A stretch of 11,977 nucleotides of DNA from JBGSKV01 sp041740975 (lineage in GTDB: Bacteria; Bdellovibrionota_B; Oligoflexia; Oligoflexales; JALZUQ01), in contig JBGSKV010000090.1 of assembly GCA_041740975.1 (NCBI GenBank), positions 1-11,977 of the forward strand, written 5' to 3'. Shown in pieces: positions 6,440 through 11,977 of this stretch; within the stretch, counting starts at the first letter, position 1, and the number at the start of each line of letters is the position of its first letter. The notes under the pieces are model-generated. The model searched no databases and was not told the origin of the DNA. It worked only from the letters and a program-made list of their open reading frames with translations. Made by a program: the position numbers and the translations under genes.

Positions 6440-7224
6440 CGGCTTTGCTTCTCTATCCATGCTTTGGTAAACATATTGCCTTCCAGCGGATCTAAACGAA
6501 CATCTTTCAGTACAATCGTACTCATATTTACTTTTTTCGGATCTTTTTTGTCACGTTCGATCTCATCGACAACGATGATTTGCTTGGGGACATACACTTC
6601 AGCTTTTTTGGATGGACTAAACATTTTGTCCCAGCTTGGATACATGCTGGTTCTTTGCAGTTTGTTATTCAAGGTGAATTCCTGACGTTTAAGGATGTTT
6701 TTCGTCGCCTGATCAATCCAAAGCTCGACGATGGGATTGGCTACATCAAATCCTGGCTTAGCGGTGAGTTTAATCCGATGGACCTTGAAGGCATGAAGTT
6801 GTTCGTCGGCAATAAACTGCGCTGTAAACTCTTCACTCAAACGAGACTCGTCAAAGTCATCGCGCCGACTGCTCGTGCCGGCAATGCTCGTTCGTTCAGT
6901 CTGGCGTTCCCATTTACCCAAGGTGGGTTCGTACAAAAAGAGGTTCTTCTCAAGTCGCAAATAACCTTTGCCGGCCTCAGCTTTTGGCTTTGTAAATAGT
7001 ATCATCCATTTGTCATCCGCATCGCGGCGATAAACTCGCGCTTCAAATGCTTTAGAGCTGCCGTCCTTGTCTTTCTGATCAATAAAAACGGTGGAAGCGT
7101 AATCACCCGTGTTGCGCTGGCGATCATCAACTAAGGCAATGAGTTCAGCGGTTTGTTTGCCGTCGAGAGCATACGCTGTGGTCGTATATATATTTATCAA
7201 AAGAATGAACAAAATAAACTTCAT
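6436..7224 (-). CDS. LolA-like periplasmic protein (outer-membrane lipoprotein-sorting family)
   Basis: This 262-residue secreted protein has a signal peptide at 1-19 (ending AYA). The mature part matches what is known of the LolA-like 'outer membrane lipoprotein-sorting protein' family (PF17131). Visible features are the strand pattern EARVYRRDADDKWMILFTKP (61-80), KGYLRLEKNLFLYEPTLGKW (86-105), the polar GTSSRRDDFDESRL (116-129) and the terminal GNMFTKAWIEK (249-259). Such proteins are predicted to form a half-barrel with a hydrophobic groove that carries an acyl-chain cargo through the periplasm. It differs from housekeeping LolA in length and sequence. The ribosome site is GAGGAAG, about 5 nt from the ATG. 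The gene begins 10 nt after the small permease stop and its own stop overlaps the barrel start. The cargo is unknown, and lipoproteins are only one option. Confidence 0.8.
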   Translation of the reverse strand: MKFILFILLINIYTTTAYALDGKQTAELIALVDDRQRNTGDYASTVFIDQKDKDGSSKAFEARVYRRDADDKWMILFTKPKAEAGKGYLRLEKNLFLYEPTLGKWERQTERTSIAGTSSRRDDFDESRLSEEFTAQFIADEQLHAFKVHRIKLTAKPGFDVANPIVELWIDQATKNILKRQEFTLNNKLQRTSMYPSWDKMFSPSKKAEVYVPKQIIVVDEIERDKKDPKKVNMSTIVLKDVRLDPLEGNMFTKAWIEKQSR

Positions 7225-7234
7225 AGGAACTTCC

Positions 7235-8578
7235 TCATTTTGTCTGCATCAATGCATCCACTGGCTTCATGCGAGCGGCTTTGATGGAAGGGTAGAGAGC
7301 GCCCAATCCGGTGATACAACCAAACAATAACACAGTTGTAAACACCTGACCGGCATGGATGTTGAACTGCAAAGTATTAGCCATGAGCACGAGCCGGAGA
7401 CCTTCGCTGGTGATAGGTAAAGCGATCGAATTAAGAATAAAAAGGGACGTGACACCAAAGGCCGTGCCGACCAGTGATGCCAAAACACCTAGCATAATCG
7501 CTTCAAAAACGAACATGGCCAAAACAAATCGTTTCTTTGCACCAATGGCTCGAATCGTGCCGATCTCTTTGGTTCTTTCACGCACACTCATCCACATGGC
7601 GTTGATAATACCGCCGACAATGATAATGGAAAGCACAGTGACCACGAAAAAGGAAACTAGGTTGAGTGCGCTGGTAATCCAAAGAACAAACGAAATTTCG
7701 TCACTCCAGATTGTCAGATCCAGTTTCTGACCCAGCCAATCTTCACCGGCCACTTTTTCGAATTTAAAGAAAAAAGGATTCGGGTCGTGGTCCATGATGT
7801 CGTGACCCTTGGCTTTCAAATCTGTCCGCAGCCGTTCCATCACTGCCGTCGCAGCACTCGCATCGTTGAGATACACCATAACAACGCCTGTTGTGGAGGG
7901 GCTGATGCGGTAAAGGTCGAGAACCGTCTCCATAGGAACGAAGATGCTCCAGTTACTCATAAAACCGACATCAGACGCAATCGCCGCTACTCGCAAATCA
8001 GCTGAGTTAGCTTGACCGCCACTGGCTTCTGTTACAAACGTCATGACATCGCCAACAGAAACACCAAGTTTTTTGGCTTGCGCCGCAAAGAGTAGAACTG
8101 TGTTTGGCTTGGCGAGTTCCGCAAAATCACCAAAGACTTCACTGCCGCCATCTTTTTTGTATTCGGATTCGCGCGCCATGCGCAGCGACTTGAAGAAGCG
8201 TTCTTCTTGATCATACTGAATTCCGTTCACGCCAACATTGATTGACGTAGAAGGACCAATCAGTCGACCCCAACCACGATGGCGGTCAATAATCGAGACA
8301 GCTTCTGGTACGATTTCTTTCACTTCTTTTAGAAGTCTTTCGCGTTCATGTAAAAGTGGGGCGGCACTTCGACGGCGAAACTTGAAAAAGCCGCCTACAT
8401 TGACGTGGCCAGCGGAAAGTGTTGTCGCGGATTCGACCATTCGTTCCGAGATCGATGAGGAAACACTACGAAGAAAGAGAAACAAAGCGGCAACCATCGC
8501 GATCGCCAAGGCCAGCAGAAGTGTGCGTCGTTTAGCTTGCACGAGGTTTCGAAAGGCTATCGTGAGAACAGTGCGCAT
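7235..8578 (-). CDS. FtsX-like ABC transporter permease, smaller subunit (LolC/E or MacB type)
   Basis: This 447-residue inner-membrane protein has the four-helix FtsX layout. Helix 1 is at about 18-37, followed by a periplasmic core of about 270 residues, and helices 2-4 are at about 308-330, 351-383 and 411-431. The cytoplasmic loop ERTKEIGTIRAIGAKKRF (334-351) is the typical FtsX-domain motif thought to contact the ATPase. It ends in KPVDALMQTK, as usual for the family. The start is the ATG at 8578, one base after the TAA of the larger permease, with GGAG about 10 nt upstream. The open frame extends to 8653, but that N-terminus overlaps the upstream gene and adds an unlikely basic stretch. 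It probably pairs with the larger permease and two copies of the ATPase in a mechanotransmission-type extractor, not a channel. Confidence 0.9.
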   Translation of the reverse strand: MRTVLTIAFRNLVQAKRRTLLLALAIAMVAALFLFLRSVSSSISERMVESATTLSAGHVNVGGFFKFRRRSAAPLLHERERLLKEVKEIVPEAVSIIDRHRGWGRLIGPSTSINVGVNGIQYDQEERFFKSLRMARESEYKKDGGSEVFGDFAELAKPNTVLLFAAQAKKLGVSVGDVMTFVTEASGGQANSADLRVAAIASDVGFMSNWSIFVPMETVLDLYRISPSTTGVVMVYLNDASAATAVMERLRTDLKAKGHDIMDHDPNPFFFKFEKVAGEDWLGQKLDLTIWSDEISFVLWITSALNLVSFFVVTVLSIIIVGGIINAMWMSVRERTKEIGTIRAIGAKKRFVLAMFVFEAIMLGVLASLVGTAFGVTSLFILNSIALPITSEGLRLVLMANTLQFNIHAGQVFTTVLLFGCITGLGALYPSIKAARMKPVDALMQTK

Positions 8579-8579
8579 C

Positions 8580-10676
8580 TTATTCTTTCTCCTGCATAGC
8601 TTCCGCAGGTTGGATTTGCGCGGCATGACGCGCAGCATAAATCGATGCCACAACAGCGATGATCGTTACTACAATCGGTGCCGTAATGCCAATATCCCAG
8701 CGCATTTTAGGATAAAGTCTGGGACCGGAGAAGAGGAAACTCACAACGTCATTGGCGGCCGGAATACCCTTTATAGAAAGCCAAAACAAAATCATCAATG
8801 CAACGATCGATCCAAAAATCGAACCCAACAAACCTGTCAATCCAGTCTCGGCCAAAAATAGGCCCACGACAAAGGATTTTTGCGCCCCAATCGCTCGCAT
8901 GGTTCCGATTTCGCGGGTGCGATTGAGAGTTCCGACGACGATCGAGTTATTGATAATCACCAGTGCAACGATAAAAATAACAATCAGAGAAAAGATCAAA
9001 GCCATTCTGACAAAGACGACAAACTGCCCTGCAATACCGGCGGCCGTCTGCCAATCCACGACTTTCAAATCCATATTGTTTTGCTTAAAAGTCTTTTCCA
9101 AGTCTTTTATTGTTCGTCGCAGTTTTCTTGGGTCTTTAAGAATAATCGCCGCATTGAGGGCGAGTCCGGAGTCGTTCTCTCTTAAGTCGAACGTTTCGTC
9201 AATGACTGGCTTCACCTCAATCGTTGGGGCGGCACCGACGGCGGCCGTCGTATTTGTCGATTCAACCGGCGCCGCGTTAACACCAAAAAGTGACTCCTCC
9301 AGATTGGCGGTGTCCAACTCTTTGATTCCGGCAGCGGCACGCATATCGTCCAGCTCTTTTTTAGAGGCTTCGCTCATTTGGCCGAAAAGTTCGCGAAAAC
9401 TCACTAGGTCAAGAATGTTCATGGCGCCAGCTAAGTCCGAGTCCTCTAATCCTGTAAACGTGTAAACACCATAAACTTTTAGAGGGAGGCTTTTGATATA
9501 GCCGCTTTTGGTGTAGCTGCGAAGAGTGATGGTTTCGCCGGGAGAGATTTCGTAAAGTTTAATGCGCGGTGCAATCTCTTCATAAAAAAGTTTGTAACGC
9601 TCAGTAAACTTGTCGTCATCCACTTGCAAAAAAGACTTGAGCTGGCTTGTTAGCTTGTCTATGAGTTCGGCGTCTTTATTCTCTGGCTCCAAGCCATATT
9701 CCGAGAGTCTTTGCGACAGTTCCGTCGCCTCCTGGCGGTCCAATTGGGCCATGACTTGGGCGTGCTGGCGGGCGAGATCCGCCGCGAGACGTTTGTTCTC
9801 AGGGTCTCCGGAAATAGTCATTCCACCCTTGGTGAGTCGCTTGTTGAGGCGATCAAAAATTCGCGCTGCCATGACTTTCAGAAAGTCCTCGCGAAATTTT
9901 CGACTGATCAAAATCCCCCGATTACCATTCGGAATCATCTCGCCTTCGACGACGGTGAACTTGGGAAACTTCTGCTGAAACAAAGTGATATCGGTACCCA
10001 CATAATTCAGATACACAGGCGTTTTTTCACCGGAAATCGGTGCAATCTTTGTGTCTAAAAACTGAAGCTTGGATTCATCAACCGTCGTCAACGTATCTAA
10101 AAAATCGGGAGCCTCGGCTTGGGCTATGGCGGCCCATTGTTCGTCCAGTTCATCCGTTTGAGTCGTGAGTTTGCGCTGCTGTTCGATCTCTGATTTGAGC
10201 TGCGAGAGTTGGAATTTGAGTTGATCCACACGATCTTTAACGATGATTTGGTCGTTTGATTTGAGTGCGTTTCTAAGGGCCTCCAAAGTGTCATCAAGTT
10301 CATTGCCTCTACCCAAGAAAACCATGTCGAGACCCATGGGGATCATCGCGTCAACGTTTTGGACCTTCATGACAACATCGCGCACCGCCGCCAAGTCCGG
10401 GATGGTTCCGATATCGGCGCGACCCATAAAACCGCCGCCGAAAACCGCTAAATCATCTTTGGCTTGGCTGGAATGAATTTGAATATCGCCCACCACACTT
10501 CCCGTAATACTGGCTCGCATCGAAGTCTCCACATCTCTAAGCAGAGACAGACCAAGCACTGCGAGAAAAGCCCCGAAGCCGAGAAGGCTACCTATGATGA
10601 AGGTGCGAAGGCGAAACAGCCATAAATTGCGTGCGGCAACTTTTAAGATAAGCTTATAGGTTTGGTTTATTTTCAT
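8580..10676 (-). CDS. FtsX-like ABC transporter permease with an enlarged periplasmic domain
   Basis: This 698-residue inner-membrane protein has helix 1 at about 24-46, a periplasmic region of about 500 residues, and helices 2-4 at about 552-577, 602-632 and 662-682. The loop RTREIGTMRAIGA (586-598) is the FtsX motif. It ends in QPAEAMQEKE. It is far longer than LolC/LolE (about 400-415 aa) or its partner. Residues about 126-186 are rich in heptad-like Leu, Glu, Gln and Lys (for example RVDQLKFQLSQLKSEIEQQR) and probably form a coiled coil. A later stretch rich in Ala, Thr, Val and Pro (NAAPVESTNTTAAVGAAP) looks like a linker. The ATG at 10676 overlaps the ATPase stop as ATGA. The enlarged domain probably recognises cargo or docks the LolA-like protein; this is an inference. 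Confidence 0.9.
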   Translation of the reverse strand: MKINQTYKLILKVAARNLWLFRLRTFIIGSLLGFGAFLAVLGLSLLRDVETSMRASITGSVVGDIQIHSSQAKDDLAVFGGGFMGRADIGTIPDLAAVRDVVMKVQNVDAMIPMGLDMVFLGRGNELDDTLEALRNALKSNDQIIVKDRVDQLKFQLSQLKSEIEQQRKLTTQTDELDEQWAAIAQAEAPDFLDTLTTVDESKLQFLDTKIAPISGEKTPVYLNYVGTDITLFQQKFPKFTVVEGEMIPNGNRGILISRKFREDFLKVMAARIFDRLNKRLTKGGMTISGDPENKRLAADLARQHAQVMAQLDRQEATELSQRLSEYGLEPENKDAELIDKLTSQLKSFLQVDDDKFTERYKLFYEEIAPRIKLYEISPGETITLRSYTKSGYIKSLPLKVYGVYTFTGLEDSDLAGAMNILDLVSFRELFGQMSEASKKELDDMRAAAGIKELDTANLEESLFGVNAAPVESTNTTAAVGAAPTIEVKPVIDETFDLRENDSGLALNAAIILKDPRKLRRTIKDLEKTFKQNNMDLKVVDWQTAAGIAGQFVVFVRMALIFSLIVIFIVALVIINNSIVVGTLNRTREIGTMRAIGAQKSFVVGLFLAETGLTGLLGSIFGSIVALMILFWLSIKGIPAANDVVSFLFSGPRLYPKMRWDIGITAPIVVTIIAVVASIYAARHAAQIQPAEAMQEKE

Positions 10677-11353
10677 GCGTCGGCAAGCCGTCCATCCTTG
10701 AGTCGAATGATACGACTGGCGTGCTTCATAACTTGCGGGTCATGTGTTGAGAAAATAAAGGTTGTCTGCCGAGTCTGATTGACTCTTTTCATGAGGTCAA
10801 TGATTCGCTCACCAGTGGTCGAGTCTAAGTTTGCAGTGGGTTCATCTGCCAAGACAATCCGAGGGGCTGATACTAAGGCTCGGGCAATGGCAACTCGTTG
10901 ACGTTGGCCACCCGATAATTCATTTGAGCGTTGATTACGTTGAGCCGTGAGTCCAACTTCTTCGAGAAGCTCATCTACAAGACCAGTGCGTTCCTTAGGA
11001 GAATGCTTGCCTTGGATGAGAAGAGGAAACTCAACATTTTGCGCCACCGTTAAAACAGGTATCAGATTGAAACTCTGAAAAATGAATCCCAACTTTTCCA
11101 AGCGTAAAGAGGTCAGTTGTCTGTCACTAAGTTTCGAAATAGGTTGATCATCAATAAACACTTCTCCGGCTGATGGTGTGTCCATACATCCGATTAGGTT
11201 TAGCATTGTGGACTTACCGCATCCCGACGGACCCGCAATAGCGGCAAACTCACCCGTCGTAATCTGCATGCTGACATCGGTGAGGGCTTTGACCTCGGTT
11301 TTTCCGAGCGGGTAAATTTTCGAGACTTTGTCGATTTTGACGGCGATGGTCAT
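10673..11353 (-). CDS. ABC transporter ATPase subunit, LolD/MacB type
   Basis: This 226-residue cytoplasmic ATPase has every catalytic motif. These are Walker A GPSGCGKST (41-49), Q-loop Gln93 in FQSFNLIP, signature LSGGQ (146-150), Walker B IVLADE (166-171, catalytic Glu171), D-loop NLDS (175-178) and H-loop His204. The wording FQSFNLIPVLT and the length are typical of the LolD/MacB/FtsE group that works with FtsX-like permeases. It is the first gene of the operon and overlaps the large permease gene by 4 nt, which should keep subunit production coupled. The ATG at 11353 has an AAGGGA ribosome site about 9 nt upstream and a promoter candidate at 11408-11436. It could be the cell's lolD, but the two unequal permeases and the attached LolA-like and barrel genes suggest a specialised paralogue. 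Confidence 0.93.
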   Translation of the reverse strand: MTIAVKIDKVSKIYPLGKTEVKALTDVSMQITTGEFAAIAGPSGCGKSTMLNLIGCMDTPSAGEVFIDDQPISKLSDRQLTSLRLEKLGFIFQSFNLIPVLTVAQNVEFPLLIQGKHSPKERTGLVDELLEEVGLTAQRNQRSNELSGGQRQRVAIARALVSAPRIVLADEPTANLDSTTGERIIDLMKRVNQTRQTTFIFSTHDPQVMKHASRIIRLKDGRLADA

Positions 11354-11407
11354 GTGTGGGGATCCCTTTTAAACTTTGCAACATCTTCCAGTAAAAGCGG
11401 ATGTTTA

Positions 11408-11436
11408 AGAGTAAAGTGGGGATGAATTGATGTCAA
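11408..11436 (-). promoter_or_regulatory. Candidate promoter of the five-gene ABC/LolA-like/barrel operon
   Basis: Read on the minus strand, TTGACA (11436-11431) matches the -35 consensus exactly. A 17-nt spacer and TACTCT (11413-11408) as -10 (3 of 6) follow. The -35 box lies within an inverted repeat, ATTGA-TG-TCAAT (11426-11437 on the plus strand), which could be an operator. The leader would be about 50 nt. It is not a recognisable Fur box. Confidence 0.5.
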
Positions 11437-11475
11437 TACGATTGAAAAGTTGTGTGGAAGTCATGCGGTAGTGGT

Positions 11476-11502
11476 CATCCAGAGCGAAGCGAAGAATCTC
11501 CT
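11476..11502. repeat. HPERSEE-type short dispersed repeat
   Basis: Plus-strand sequence from 11476 encodes H-P-E-R-S-E-E-S in one frame, and the minus strand gives RFFASLWM. From memory, this is a well-known short repeat that creates spurious small proteins in many unrelated bacterial genomes. It abuts the inner edge of the right palindromic repeat; the left copy has different sequence at this position (406 onward). Confidence 0.65.
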
Positions 11503-11977
11503 GCTCCGCCTTTCACTCTCACAGTTTTCATTTCTATGTTTGATTGGCCCGGTTCTCCCGGCTTGAATTTGTCTGGGCGGTGTCGGCTGATGCCGCCTCA
11601 ATGCCCAGCCAAATCTAAGCCGGCTCAACCGTCCCAGCCAACCATCGGGTAAAAACTGTAACGGCGAGGCTCCGCCAAACTGGTTACCTCCATCGAGCAA
11701 TCGTTGCGAACGCAACTCGTGTGGCCACACACTCGTGTGCGGAGCCTCACTGTTGGTGATTTTGAACTTTGCGAAGAGTTGGGCAAAACTTCCCAGCACG
11801 GTAACCAGAGGGGGTTGTGAGCGCAGGACGCGCGAACACCAGCGCAGCCCGGGCAGGAGCTCTGACACAAGTAAAAATCCCCGTGATCTATCGGGCAAGC
11901 GTACCCTCTGGTGACCGTGCTGGGAAGTTTTGCCCAACTCTTCGCAAAGTTCAAAATCACCAACAGTGAGGCTCCGC
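11503..11977. repeat. Right copy of the complex palindromic repeat, inverted, continuing past the window
   Basis: Module B lies at 11503-11659 (one mismatch in 157 against the reverse complement of 249-405). Module M is at 11676-11738, bounded by GAGGCTCCGC (11666-11675) and its exact inverse GCGGAGCCTC (11739-11748). Module A is at 11739-11910. A second A arm in opposite orientation (11904-11977) then runs off the end, so the repeat is part of a larger palindromic cluster. M contains its own perfect palindrome, GTGTGGCCACAC (11719-11730). No believable gene lies here. Long open frames on the minus strand (such as 11461-11937) read through all modules, giving Arg/Pro-rich, low-complexity protein with no ribosome site. 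Confidence 0.9.
11739..11977. repeat. Near-perfect 74-bp inverted repeat around a 91-bp spacer
   Basis: The reverse complement of 11739-11812 differs from 11904-11977 by one base (the ninth or tenth base of the arm, T against G). The spacer (11813-11903) is GC-rich and carries further short self-complementary stretches. A cruciform or a very stable RNA hairpin is possible. In the left copy the equivalent spacer is 8-96, and the outer arm is cut off by the window start. Confidence 0.9.

Noticed and set aside
8579..8653. Earlier start for the smaller permease (8653)
   Set aside because: It would overlap the larger permease by 74 nt and add an unlikely basic leader. The ATG at 8578 sits one base after the upstream stop with a usable ribosome site.
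11461..11937. 158-codon open frame on the minus strand across the right repeat
   Set aside because: It reads through all repeat modules and the HPERSEE-type element, lacks a ribosome site, and gives Arg/Pro/Ser-rich low-complexity protein. The matching left frame at 199-447 covers only part of it.
1..11977. Composite transposon or genomic island bounded by the inverted repeats
   Set aside because: No transposase, integrase or clear target-site duplication is visible, and the enclosed genes are core-type envelope and regulatory genes.

Overview
The window looks like chromosomal DNA from a Gram-negative bacterium with a full double-membrane envelope. It carries a Fur regulator, a Prc/Tsp periplasmic protease, a lipobox lipoprotein, an FtsX-type ABC system, a LolA-like periplasmic protein and an outer-membrane barrel. 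Gene content and style suggest Bdellovibrionota or a related delta-type lineage. That is an inference from protein style, not from a marker gene. No rRNA, tRNA, CRISPR array, transposase, integrase or phage gene was seen.

Layout. Positions 1-405 and 11503-11977 hold two copies, in opposite orientation, of a complex palindrome-rich repeat; both run to or past the window edge. Between them lie about 11 kb of unique sequence in two converging groups. On the plus strand are a Fur-family regulator (547-1002), the Prc protease (1241-3328) and a Q/N/G/Y-rich repeat lipoprotein (3572-4936). These are separated by gaps of about 240 bp, so they are probably separate transcription units, and a strong terminator at 5006-5038 follows the last. 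On the minus strand one compact operon reads from 11353 down to 5084: LolD/MacB-type ATPase, large FtsX-like permease (698 aa), smaller FtsX-like permease (447 aa), LolA-like periplasmic protein and outer-membrane beta-barrel. Gene junctions are ATGA overlaps or gaps of 1 to 10 nt, and a promoter candidate with a consensus -35 box lies at 11408-11436.

How the genes may work together. The five-gene operon has one component for each envelope layer: an energised inner-membrane ABC complex, a soluble periplasmic carrier-like protein and an outer-membrane barrel. The simplest reading is a dedicated route that extracts a lipid, lipoprotein or other hydrophobic cargo from the inner membrane and delivers it outward. 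The cargo cannot be read from the sequence. Prc and the surface-type lipoprotein are also envelope functions; Fur would sense iron or a related metal, but no Fur box was recognised here.

The most unusual structure is the flanking repeat. Its inner 157-bp module differs by one base between the two inverted copies and folds into a long imperfect hairpin. A neighbouring ~62-bp segment, bounded by 10-bp inverted repeats, is flipped relative to the rest of the repeat between the two copies. The right copy runs into an almost perfect 74-bp inverted pair. Both gene groups are transcribed away from their nearest repeat.
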